A stretch of 64,000 nt of DNA from Eretmocerus hayati (Eukaryota; Arthropoda; Insecta; Hymenoptera; Aphelinidae): assembly GCA_029851415.1 (NCBI GenBank), contig CM056741.1, forward strand, positions 163,543,685 through 163,607,684, written 5' to 3'. Each line of letters opens with the position of its first letter. Position 1 is the first letter of the stretch. Below, one piece after another: positions 1 to 9,837 of this stretch. Below the pieces are notes generated by a model that was given only the letters and a program-made list of their open reading frames with translations, had not been told where the DNA came from and searched no databases. The translations under genes were made by a program, and so were the position numbers.

Positions 1-392
1 AAGAATACCATAAGAAGTTGGAGGAAAATAAAAAACTAGCTGAAGAGCTCACAGCCAAAAAACGTGCAAAGCGTCTCAAAAAGAAACAGAAATTGAAGCA
101 AAAAAAGTTTAAACCTTCTCACGATCAGAAAAAGAATGGAAGTGAGAGCAAACTTGATGGAAGTAGTGCAGAGGATGAAAGCTCTGACAATGAAAAACCT
201 GATGATGCTGATGTCAGAGAACAGAGAGACAGAAGTTTGGAGTGTGTTGAAGATGTTCAGGTTTCTGAGATGAAAGTAGAAGGTACTGTGGCTCAAGCGG
301 ATTTGAAAAATGAAGAAGTGACTAACATTCACAACGAAACTAAAACAAGTGTTGAATCACAAGAGGCAGAAAATGTCAAGGAAGGGAGTTGA
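1..392 (+). CDS. PRKRIP1: PRKRIP1 homologue, 3' terminal exon (partial)
   Basis: The frame is open from base 3, enters from outside the window and ends at TGA 390-392. It begins E-Y-H-K-K-L-E-E-N-K-K and continues with a lysine/arginine-rich helix (A-E-E-L-T-A-K-K-R-A-K-R-L-K-K-K-Q-K). This matches the C-terminal half of PRKRIP1 (PRKR-interacting protein 1), whose human form has E-F-Q-K-R-L-E-K-N-K followed by a similar A-E-E-Q-T-A-K-R-R-K-K-R run. PRKRIP1 is a small nuclear, spliceosome-associated, double-stranded-RNA-binding protein that inhibits the kinase PKR in mammals. Insects lack a classical PKR, so the splicing role is the likelier one here. After the basic helix comes a long acidic, Ser/Glu-rich, low-complexity tail (about 80 residues), longer than I recall for vertebrates. 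The gene converges on HEATR6, with only 137 bp between the two stop codons. The N-terminal exons are outside the window. Confidence 0.85.
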   Translation, partial: EYHKKLEENKKLAEELTAKKRAKRLKKKQKLKQKKFKPSHDQKKNGSESKLDGSSAEDESSDNEKPDDADVREQRDRSLECVEDVQVSEMKVEGTVAQADLKNEEVTNIHNETKTSVESQEAENVKEGS

Positions 393-529
393 TGCCAACA
401 AGAAACTATACATGTACGTAGTTAAGTGTAAATTTTCCTTAAAAATCAATGTAAATACATACATATATATATTAAGTTAACATTCTATTTACAATTCTTG
501 GATTTCTATACAGAAATATTTACATAAAA
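393..529. other. Tail-to-tail intergenic gap between PRKRIP1 and HEATR6
   Basis: Only 137 bp separate the two convergent stop codons, so the 3' UTRs must be very short or overlap. On the + strand there is no canonical AATAAA; an AATACA variant lies within the AT-rich stretch near 453-475. Overlapping 3' UTRs are likely but not demonstrated. Confidence 0.6.
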
Positions 530-3500
530 TCAATTGACTATTGAAAAAGCATCAATATTACTAAATTTATCTTCCTTTTTGAATAGTTCTAACAATTTTT
601 TTGCACACTCTTTTTCACTCAGTTTTGGAGCATTTTGAGTGAAGGAAATGAAGCAGGCTTGAGCTTTAGTAAGGTCTCCAGCTTTTTCTGGTAAGACGTG
701 ATCCTGCAAAATAAATTTGCTATGTGAATTACACCGATGAAGGTGATTTGTTCTAAGACTGCTTCATGTAATTTACCTGAAACTGCTTCATGTGATGGGA
801 AATCTCTTCAAAGTGATCTTTGATTTCTGCCCATAGCGATTCAAGTTCTGCAATTTCAGTGTATGATGCCAAGTGGCAGAGGGTCAAACAGAGCTGTAAG
901 AGTTTTTTATTCTGATCAGTCTTTCCCTATTTTATGATTGATATGAGAATGTCCTAATTCGAATAATTGAATGTGATGAGGATTTTATGACAGAGGACCA
1001 TTAGAGAAAATTCAGTAAAACGTGAAAGAATCCCAACTCTTATTGAGTTGTTGATTACCAAAGCGTCTCTTTGCGTGATCGTTGTAATGTGAACTTCGAT
1101 TAAATTTTGATTGTAACATACACTTGCTGTTTTGTTACATATATGGTGAAACAACATATTCTCTTAGTTTGTTATCATACCTGTTGCACTAGCGCATCTC
1201 TATGAGCATATTCAATGTAACTAGGGACGTGTTGTGAATTTTCGAGAGCCAAAAATATACTTTTCCACAAAGTTATAGTGTGCTTGTCAAAAGAATTGCA
1301 GACTGAAAGAGCCCAAGCCGCATTCGTTCTGACTTTGAAGTTTGGGCTGCTGCAAATCAAATCGCACAAAACTGGGAAAACTTTTTCCTACGATTTTCGA
1401 AATAGTTCTCGATTATCATTTAGAAACATCAACTAAAGTATACTTGTCATTTACGAACCTTCCATGTGGGTATTAATTTTGCATCTGGGTCACGGCTCAG
1501 AATCGTACCAATGGCTCTACAAGCGTTCCATCTCACCTATCAAACGGTACATTACAACCTTACAGATCGAAAAATAGATAATTTGGAAAATAATAGTGTA
1601 TTTACCTTCATATCGTTCCCCGTTGTAGCGCAGTTTATCAAAGCCTCTAATCCCATAGAAGTATCTTGTAATATTGATTGGTCAGGACACAAGTATAAGA
1701 TATTCCCAATGGCTCTTACTGCATTACATCTGACTTTTTCATTGTCTTGTGCTGCCTTAGTAGAAGTTCTATACAGTTTTGGTAGGATAGTTTCCAAAGG
1801 TATGGATTCTACTTCAACGTTATCTCTAAAATATTTCAATGAAATATTCAAATGATCTCATTTTTTCGTTTACCAAATGTAGGACTTACTCTCGTTTTAC
1901 TAAGCAGTCACAGAGACTTGCTAATGCCCAAGCTGCTTTCACTCTCACTCCAAGATTACGGTCTTCTGAGGCTGTACACGTTATATCGGTCAAATCTAGG
2001 AGAAATCCGGTATCTTCTTCAAGAGTCGGGAGCGATACCAGTAATCCTAAGGCACGTAAACTTGCAGCTCGAACCGCACTTTCCTCATCTTGTGTAGCTC
2101 CAAATAAGACTGTAATAACCATTATACTCTTGTCTCTCTACAGAAAGAGTAAAATCGATTAATTGAACCATCGCGGAGAATTTCGTCCACAATTCAGCAA
2201 CAATACTGACCGAGAGTTGGGCAAACATTTCAGCGCCGATATTTCCCAAGCAGTCACATGCTATTTCTCGCATATTAGTTTGAGAATGCTGGACCAAAGC
2301 AATTATTGGGTTGAAAGCTATATTCCAAAATTTCGATGTATTCTCAGATCCTGAATCAGATAGTCGTCCGGCAATAATTTCCAACACTCGACAAGCATGA
2401 AATGATACTTGTGGTTCACATGGTTCATGATTAGCTATACTTATCAGACTGTTGGTTATTGCTTCTATGTGAGAAAATATTAAATTACTGGCGTTGAAAG
2501 CCAGAGTTCCCAGTAATTTCAAAGATTGGATCCTGACTGGTTCATTTGATATCTAGAGTTGGAGGAAAATAATCCAAAGTAGTGTGTATTGTTGAATATT
2601 ATCCCTTGTTTCAGAATCTGGGGGAATCTTACCTCTTTAGTAACATTTTTGAAACATATCTTGACCAAAGCACTGACACAAGCCTCTTGAACATTAGGAG
2701 AATGAGTCAAATCAATTTGATTGTCATTATTCTCTTCTGGGTCATCGCAAACAATTTCTTCTACTTCTGTTTCATCACATGAGTTTAAATCAATTTTTGG
2801 AATTTCAATATCAACATCAGAATTAGAAGACTTGGCAAGAATATTATAAATTTCTGGCGTTAATGGGTCAGATAAGGCTATAGTTTCAAATACTGCAAGT
2901 GCTGCAACTCTCACTGTAGGATCTAAAAAAATTTGGAGATTTGTCATCAGTGATTCTAAGGGTAATGAACTTATGAATTTGCGTATCACCTTTATGTAAG
3001 AGATGATTTCTACAGTTTCTAATCAATTTAGTGGCAAGCCCAGGTTTGAGTCTTGAGTAAGGGGTTCCTTGTGCAAGAGCAGCTGCACATTTTAGTGCTT
3101 GTGTAAGTACGACAACATTCCTTTCTGTACCCAAGAGCAGAGACAATGTGGAATGAATCTCTTTGATGACTGAGCTCAACATGCCAAAAAAGGTAACAAA
3201 TGACATTTTTTCAACATCCTCTGCATGAGACAAGAATACTTTGGCACCAATCAACAAGTCATTCAGAGTGGTAAGGGCCATCTGTCTTACTTTGGCATTA
3301 GGTTCTTTTAAAATGCATCTTGTCAACACTCTGGCATCAGATTGAGATCCACTGGCAACTATTTGAGTCCAGAATCCAAATATTTCTCTACTTGGTATGC
3401 ATTCCACCAAAGCACTCAACAAATGTACTGCTTCCAATCGTACCCTAGATTCCAACTGTTTCATATTCTTTGTTTCACCATCTGATGCATCTGAATCACT

Positions 3501-4784
3501 AGAATGTTTGTGTATCCCTTTGGCATCTAGAGAAGTGTTGTTTGAAACAGTTTTCTTGGATGGTTGTCTTTTATTCTTTACTTTGTGGTTTCTGAAATAT
3601 TTCTTCTTTTGTGTTGAATGGGTCAGATCTGGTAAATTTAGTGAGGAAGGATGCAGTATGAGGGGTGCTATACTAGGATACCCCTCAATACCATGAAAGA
3701 GGTGAACTTGGATCACACCCAATATTTCACCAACATTCTCATCTTTGTCAGACCTAAATTTTTCATCCAATAAACTTCGTAAAATTCGTAGACATAAGCT
3801 CACCATCTATTCAACAGATTTTCATGAGTATTAGGACCAGGTATATATAATTGCCACTAAGAAAGTAAATGTAGAGAATACCTTATTATAATATATTTTG
3901 TCTATTACTCCATCCTGTGGCAACTTAGATAAAATTTGAAAAGTAGTAGATTTTATGTACATAAGAAATTCTGGTTGAACTGGATAGTCATTTTTTTCTG
4001 CGTGACTGAGAATGGCTTTTAAGCAATTTAACGCCAAAAATTGCTCTTCATTCCATCTTTGATTGTCAGGATAGATATGTTTACTCAAAACTGATTTTTC
4101 TCCCAATAATTTTCTTAGATCCTAAGAAAAATGAATATTGTGATGCTTCATCCAAGATTTTCAAACAAGCAAAGTGAATTCACATCAAGTGCACCAGCTC
4201 TGAATTCTCCATCATAATTGTTATTATTTCCAAAGTTATGGAACAATGTTTACCTGAGCTAAGCTGTCAGAAGGCCCACTCAAAAGAAGGCTCTGTAAGG
4301 CACATAGAAGGTCAGGTGCTGCAGCGGGTTCAGAAAACTCCAAGTTCTCAGTGATCCATCGCATACAAACTGTAAATGTTCTACCCTGCAGTGAGATTCT
4401 TTGAATGAGATTTGCTAAAAATCGTGAGCATCCAATTATCAGAGAAATTTCACTGGGTTGAATGATTGAACACAGTTGATTCACCAACAACATCATAGCC
4501 TGGGGCAAAGAAATAGAAAACCTCACAAACATTTTATAGATACTTGAGAAATGAGTATTTGGTCACCAAATTCACTCCATGACATACCCCTCACAAATTC
4601 TGTCACTTACATTTTTATCGTTTACGTTGAAGAGACGAGGATCCAATTCATTAATATTTTTGAAGTAAGTGGTGAGCATTTTTCTATCACAAATTCTTGA
4701 TTGAGTTAGAGCTAATAATTTTTCGACTAGAGAACTAAATTTGAGAGAATCGTCGCAGTCTTGATGAATTTGTTGAATCTCCAT
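530..4784 (-). CDS. HEATR6: HEATR6 homologue (HEAT repeat-containing protein 6), complete, 12 exons
   Basis: Exons read on the minus strand: 4784-4611, 4499-4254, 4121-3882, 3806-2990, 2922-2633, 2552-2211, 2137-1890, 1825-1606, 1536-1455, 1371-1181, 893-777, 703-530. They total 3,141 nt (1,046 residues plus stop), against about 1,180 residues in human. Every junction has GT/AG and consistent phase. The start is the first ATG of an in-frame exon (M-E-I-Q-Q). Tandem HEAT-type helical repeats run throughout. Diagnostic blocks are R-L-E-A-V-H-L-L-S-A-L near residue 343 (start of the DUF4042 region), Y-S-R-L-K-P-G-L before residue 492, V-R-A-A-S-L-R-A-L-G-L, V-K-A-A-W-A-L, K-V-R-C-N-A-V-R-A-I-G-N and K-V-R-W-N-A-C-R-A-I-G. 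All align in order with human HEATR6. A Lys/Ser-rich linker lies near residues 285-335 and an acidic insert near 528-565. HEATR6 is a scaffold-like protein of poorly defined function (human ABC1, amplified in breast cancer). The 73-bp intron 2210-2138 and the 67-bp intron 2989-2923 were placed by homology and phase. Confidence 0.92.
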
Positions 4785-5252
4785 TATACAGGATGATTGG
4801 TAACAATAAAATACTAGAATTTTGCCAAAAGTTTGATGATTCAAAAATGTAGCAGCCGATTATTTCTGTTGTGATGTGTCGTGAACATAACCTCAATCGT
4901 TCAAATGATCGCTCTATGCCTATAGCTTAGATTCTATTACTTACGCCCATATAAGGAATTCTTAAATTTCGCTGATGAACATGATCAAGAAACACATCAG
5001 TATGAGTATGTTGGGAATGTTTGTTTAACTTGACATCAACATTTTTGTAACGCATATCTCCCTAGTATTTCAGGTGAATTTTTTGAGATGATAATAAGCA
5101 CTGCTCTTTGAGATTTGAATCTATGTATTATCCTTAATATGTATGTACAGTTTGATTTAACGACATAATATACAAATAAAGTTCACAATCTAGTCAAGAA
5201 CATTGATAATCAACCATTTCGAGGCTAAAATTAGTCTTTGGGCAGCCATTCT
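4785..5252. other. Short intergenic region, HEATR6 promoter side
   Basis: These 468 bp lie between the HEATR6 start and the PET117 stop; both genes are on the minus strand. The segment should hold the PET117 3' UTR and the HEATR6 5' UTR and promoter. I see no TATA box or canonical minus-strand poly(A) signal that I would defend. Confidence 0.5.
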
Positions 5253-5910
5253 TCAAGTTTGTTGAGTAGTATTTAAAGGCATACCACTTTCTCGTCGTAG
5301 TTCTTTTTCCAGCTCTGCTTGTTGTTGTAGTCTGTATGCATTTTCTATTTGCTTCCGCCTCTGTCTTTCAATATCTTTCATAACTCCAGCATGCATCTGC
5401 TTCCTTGAATAAACCACAAATGTTGACTATATTCTTAGACTTATTGTACAGTTCAAATTGAGAGGGCAAACCAACAATTGCTATTGCAAGTTATGACAAA
5501 GAAAATCAAGCACAGAATCCATTTCATTAAAAATTTGTCAATCAGAGCTCAAAAAAATAGTAGTAGTTGCACTACTTCACACAAAATATACATCCAATGA
5601 TTGAACCAGAACAATGCACAAATAATGAAAATTGACATAGAATTTGATGAAGAAAGTCAACATACGAGTAATCTATCACACGCAGAGATGGATCTTTTTA
5701 ATGACCCTTTATGGTTTAAAATTGAAAATATGCTTGAGCTGTTCTATTATCAATTTTGAGATAATGTATCTCTAATCCCTGTTCATAACCTTTTTACTGT
5801 GAATAACAAGCCACTTACATGTCATAATCCTGTTTTATATGGACATAAAGGATTGTACCAAGAGTTATACCAACGCTGCCCACCAATACAAGTTTGGACA
5901 TAAACGACAT
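5253..5910 (-). CDS. PET117: PET117 homologue, cytochrome c oxidase assembly factor, 2 exons
   Basis: Exon 1 is 5910-5819 and exon 2 is 5403-5253, joined by a 415-bp intron (donor AT|GTAAGT, acceptor TTCAAG|GAAG). The product is 80 residues; human PET117 is 81. It opens M-S-F-M-S-K-L-V-L-V-G-S-V-G with a single hydrophobic segment (about residues 6-23), followed by V-H-I-K-Q-D-Y-D and the basic helix G-V-M-K-D-I-E-R-Q-R-R-K-Q-I-E-N. These line up with the human V-H-V-K-Q-Q-W-D and G-V-I-R-D-I-E-R-Q-I-R-K-K-E-N blocks. PET117 is a mitochondrial inner-membrane, matrix-facing protein that couples heme A synthesis (with COX15) to cytochrome c oxidase assembly. The hydrophobic N-terminus is the expected membrane anchor. 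The second Met (residue 4) is an alternative start. The gene is upstream of, and co-directional with, HEATR6. Confidence 0.9.
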
Positions 5911-5939
5911 TATGGAGTGAATTTAGAGAGTAATCATTA

Positions 5940-6030
5940 TCTAATTTCTCTGTTTTTCCCACGTCCTCGCCGCCCTACTCGCCGCGGGGCGCGAGCTAGC
6001 GAGCTTGCGGGACGCATATGATATGTCGCA
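5940..6030 (-). promoter_or_regulatory. CpG-rich putative PET117 promoter
   Basis: In an otherwise AT-rich neighbourhood, 5960-6015 is GC-rich and dense in CpG (CCTCGCCGCC, CTCGCCGCGGGGCGCGAG). It lies 30-120 bp upstream of the PET117 ATG on the minus strand. Position and composition suggest a TATA-less promoter. This is inference; no initiator was identified. Confidence 0.4.
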
Positions 6031-6060
6031 TGTGACATTTTGTCGTCTGCTTGTGGTCCG

Positions 6061-6061
<1 letters not shown>

Positions 6062-6107
<46 letters not shown>
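6062..6107. repeat. (GT)n microsatellite
   Basis: An uninterrupted run of about 23 GT dinucleotides, the longest simple repeat in the window. It is upstream of the putative PET117 promoter. Confidence 0.95.
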
Positions 6108-6108
<1 letters not shown>

Positions 6109-6689
6109 AAGTGTTTTTGAACTTTTGAGCATCAGGCTGCTGAGCTTGAGCTTGACAGCTGCTGATGAGCAAATCGAATAACTTGTGATTGCAGTGCATT
6201 ATTTTACTATTGTTCGCAATTTTTTGCGTAAGTATATATTATCAGAGTAACTTAATACGGAATAATAATTTATGATATTAGAATTAGCCGTCACTTTATT
6301 TGGTATCGTATCTCAATACACCTTAAAAATTGATGCTAAATACACCCATGATTGTAAATGTCGAGTAAATTCCATTATTTTGAGATTTTAGACGGAAAAT
6401 TGGTAGGACTCCTCATGTCGCATCTTAGTTCAAATTGTTTTAACAGAAATGTCTCGTTCTGGGAAAGCTCTTTTGTCCCTAAGGGCCTCTCTGCATCAGG
6501 CTTTCATTCGCGGTATAGAGAGAAGCCCCCTACTGCCTTCAGAAACCAAACCAGCAACCCCCCCTCCCCCAGGATTCCATATTTCCATAGCATAAATCTC
6601 TCCGTAGTGAGAAAAATCTATGATAGCCCAGGATGTTGTACACGACTATTCTGCAAAATTTTCCTTTCAAAGGCTTACCGTGACGTTTT

Positions 6690-7888
6690 CCCTGGTGGAA
6701 AAAAGAGCGTAGCAGTACTGCGCAACTCCGTATTACGGTCGTAGCCCTACGGCCGTAATACGATCGTAGCACTACGGTCGTAATACTGGCCGTATTACTG
6801 TCGTACTACGCTCTTACGCCGATAATATTCATTTCTGGCATGTTGAGTGCATTTATCTGTGGTTTGACACTTCGTGTGGTGTAAACAAACTCTTCTGCTG
6901 TAGCTGTTAAGAGTTGCGAATTTAACTTGGCAGCCCGCTATGGCGAAAATTTCCACAACTCGCTCTGATTAAAAAAAGAACAGAGAGTGCTCAGAGAGTG
7001 ACTATAAGATTTTCTTTGTGTACCTGCACGAGTGAGGTTAACCCACCCTGCGTGGCAATAAAGTGCAAGTGATGAGATGCTTGTTACCGAATGTGTCAAG
7101 TGCACAGGCAACTTGATGCTTGCGAAACCTCGCACTTCTTTTACAGATCTACATCCTCAGTCACATTCTATATCTCTGTCGAATATCAAACAAAGTGCAG
7201 ACACGCTGAAGATGTTACAAATAGAGTCTATGCCCGGCTATATGGGTAGTGCGACTCAGACCATGTATCCGAAATTTTGACTGAGGATGTGTTGTAGATC
7301 TGTAGAAGGACTGTGAGGTGGAGAATCAAGCATCGAGTTGCCTGTGCATTTGACACATTCAGTGACAAGCATCTCATCACTCGCACATTATTGCCAGTAT
7401 TGCCACAGAGTGAGTTAACCTCATTCCTGCAGGTACACAAAATAAATCTCACAGAGACTGACAGAGACTCTAGCCCGATTTCACCGCAATGTAAATTGAG
7501 TCACTACTCACCAAGCACTCTCTGTCTTTTTTTTTAATCAGAGCGAGCTGTGGAAATTTTTGTCATAGCAGGGTATGCCAAGTTAAATTCCCAACTCTCA
7601 ACAGCTACAGCAGAAGAGTTTGTTTACACCACACGAAGTGTCAAACACAGATGAATGCAGTCAACATGCCATGAAATGATATATATAGCACTGCAGACTC
7701 TGATGTCGGCGTATATAAGAGCGTAGTACGACAGTAATACGACCAATATTACGACCGTAGTGCTACGATCGTATTACGGCCGTAGGGTACGATCGTACTA
7801 CGGCCGTACCTCTACGACCGTAATACGATGATAAGACAGTAGGCTACGGTCGTAGTACGGCCGTAATACGCTCTTTTTTCCACCAGGG
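6690..7888. mobile_element. 1.2-kb palindromic (foldback) element with TACGACCGTA-type subterminal repeats
   Basis: The termini are exact inverted repeats: CCCTGGTGGAAAAAAGAGCG starting at 6690 and its complement ending at 7888. Inside each end lies an array of degenerate 10-bp units that are themselves palindromic (TACGGCCGTA, TACGATCGTA, TACGGTCGTA); it runs about 6715-6815 on the left and 7720-7870 on the right. Inverted similarity then continues inwards (6890-7163 against 7278-7660), leaving about 115 bp of unpaired centre. No transposase frame is present, so it is non-autonomous. The target-site duplication is unclear; only a 2-bp TT is possible (GTTTT left, TTGTA right). The structure resembles Foldback-type elements, but the superfamily is unassigned. 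Confidence 0.85.
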
Positions 7889-8479
7889 TTGTATCAACTC
7901 TTGATACGTTACGATTATTCCTGTGCGATTTTGAGATTCTTGTTCTGTTTGATTCGATCTTGCGGGCCTTGTTACAACTGCTGTACAACTTTTTATCTGA
8001 CACTTTCTAAGAACGTCCCGATAATGCGTATTCAATTCTTTTAGCTTGATTGTTCGAAGCTTACTACATAAGTAATTTTTTCTCACTTTTTTATAGCCAT
8101 GTATGAGGATTTTACAATTCGTTTTCACTTTTTCTGACGATGTGTAACTGTAAACTCCGATCCATATCAGCTTGACTAAGTTTTGATTCAGACAAACGCT
8201 GAGCTTTCTTTTTCTCAGCATTTTCCAAATGGTTATTGGATCATCAGCGCAAGAACTTTCAAATTGATCAACTTCTTGAATTACTTTCGCGTATGGTATA
8301 CATGTATATTCTGATGAATTACGGCCATATTTCGTATATTTATCTCTAACTCGAGTACACGGCTCCCCAAGCTCCCAGTAATGAAGATCAAAGTGTTCTC
8401 GAGCCAAAATTGAATATTTTCTTTCGAATTCAATGGTAAATTTTAATTGTAACTTGACCTCGTACGAGTTGAGCGTTGC
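7889..8479 (-). pseudogene. Unrecognised 197-codon open frame abutting the palindromic element (possible broken exon)
   Basis: The frame is open from after a TGA (8482-8480) down to the palindromic element and then runs a few codons into it. No ATG occurs until about 8221, so if coding it is an internal exon or a relic. The product is hydrophilic, Lys/Arg-rich and has several Cys residues; near the start it reads F-D-L-H-Y-W-E-L-G-E-P. I recognise no family. If the element is removed, the frame reaches ACG|GTAAGC at about 6676-6684, which looks like a splice donor, so insertion into an old exon is conceivable. Chance is also possible, as 197 codons is long but not decisive in this AT-rich DNA. 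Confidence 0.25.
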
Positions 8480-9177
8480 TCAGATCTGTATTTTAAAGTG
8501 GTCTTGATCCCATTGCAATGGTCCAATGATGTTCCTTGAAAATGTAGGAAATTCAACTAAATTTGCGAAAATATCGAGCCGTTTTTATTCTCAAAGCGAC
8601 ATAGTAGGGGAGCTGTTGCTGTAGTAGAATAATGTTAAAACACTCCGAGGCTTATGAAAAAGTTTGACAAGTGAACCAGTTGATTCCTTTGAACTAATCA
8701 AACTTCTTTCTAAATATCGCAGTATATCCGGAAATCTTGCAATTTCTATCAAGAAACATCAGCATTGGTGTTTATCTTAATCTGTAGAATCTTGACCAAG
8801 GAGATGTGACCTTTTGATGATGCCCGTAATAAGAATAGGATTTGTGCAACATTCATAGTTTTATCCGGGCACTATATAGACGATCCAAATTTCTCATAAA
8901 TATCCCCATGTTCTGACTTGAAATATTTTTTCTGATTGAAACCAAGAAACGAACTTGCGGTCCGTCACCTGAGACCTCTGAAAAAATTACAAGTGTAGAC
9001 TAATATTGCGACGTCGTTCTGTCCACAAAATGGTAATTCCGGATTACGATGAAAAATTGTCAAGACATATGAAATTAGCATGTTTTATTATTCAAACCGT
9101 CCAAGGTACGAAATAAGAGGCTCAATTGAAAATTTTATATTATCAGTAGTTTAAACTTTCTTAATTTTTCGGAGTAA
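8480..9177. other. Intergenic, nothing recognised
   Basis: Both strands lack a supported gene, a strong repeat or an RNA signature. The stretch is AT-rich single-copy-looking sequence. Confidence 0.5.
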
Positions 9178-9295
9178 GACCCCCCCCCCCTCCCTATCCT
9201 TCGTGGCAACTAGAGAAGAGTAAGATGCACTCCGATAGAGTGAATCTTACTCTTCTAGGGGTCGCCAAAAGATGGATGGGAACGGGGGGGGGGGT
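9178..9295. mobile_element. Small foldback element bounded by C/G homopolymers
   Basis: The left end reads GAC plus a C-tract plus TCCCTATCC; the right end reads GGATGGGAACG plus a G-tract plus TC. The central stem is GAAGAGTAAGAT...AATCTTACTCTTC around a small loop near 9240. Arms are about 55 bp and imperfect. Weaker pairing may continue outside (AATTTTTCGGAGTAAG against AATTCGAAAATTTAAG). No coding content. Confidence 0.6.
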
Positions 9296-9703
9296 CAATT
9301 CGAAAATTTAAGACAGAATGTCTAGGCTTGAAAAAATCAGAGAGATATCAGAGCTTCTTATTGTAATCAAAGTTGAATGGCTCAATAACTGAGCCTCTCA
9401 ATATAGAGCTTGTGAATCATATCGAATCAATGTGAGACAGTAGGAGTTATAGAATTACAAAATTATAGGACGTGACTCGCTTTTTACAAACCTGAAAGCT
9501 CTTGAATAACCTTCGAAAAGAGCCGTGGATCCTCGCAGATTTATTTGGATGATTTCACGAAATACTTTGCTTTGATATTTTTTCGAACATCATGGCATCA
9601 TGAAGGTAAATCCAGATTCAACTCTTGTGAATAAAATTGATCTCTGCGAGACGACGAAAGCTCAAATTTCGCTGCTCGATTAATCGTAACTCTAAGTTAT
9701 TCT

Positions 9704-9837
9704 ATTCCGTTTTGCAGAACGAGCTTGCAAGAGCTTGCAGCACTTTCTCACTGTTCAGAATGATTATCCGATTCCGTTTTGCAGAACGAGCTTGCAATAG
9801 CTTGCAGCACTTTCTCATTGTTCAGAATGATTACCAT
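9704..9837. repeat. Two-copy tandem repeat, period 67 bp
   Basis: Copy 1 is 9704-9770 and copy 2 is 9771-9837. Both contain ATTCCGTTTTGCAGAACGAG, an AGCTTGCA-rich core and TTCAGAATGATTA, with only a few substitutions. It looks like a recent direct duplication of non-coding sequence. Confidence 0.9.

Noticed and set aside
2109..2142. 32-nt intron in HEATR6 between 2142 and 2109
   Set aside because: Too short to splice and out of phase. A 73-bp intron (2210-2138) restores the conserved sequence and phase.
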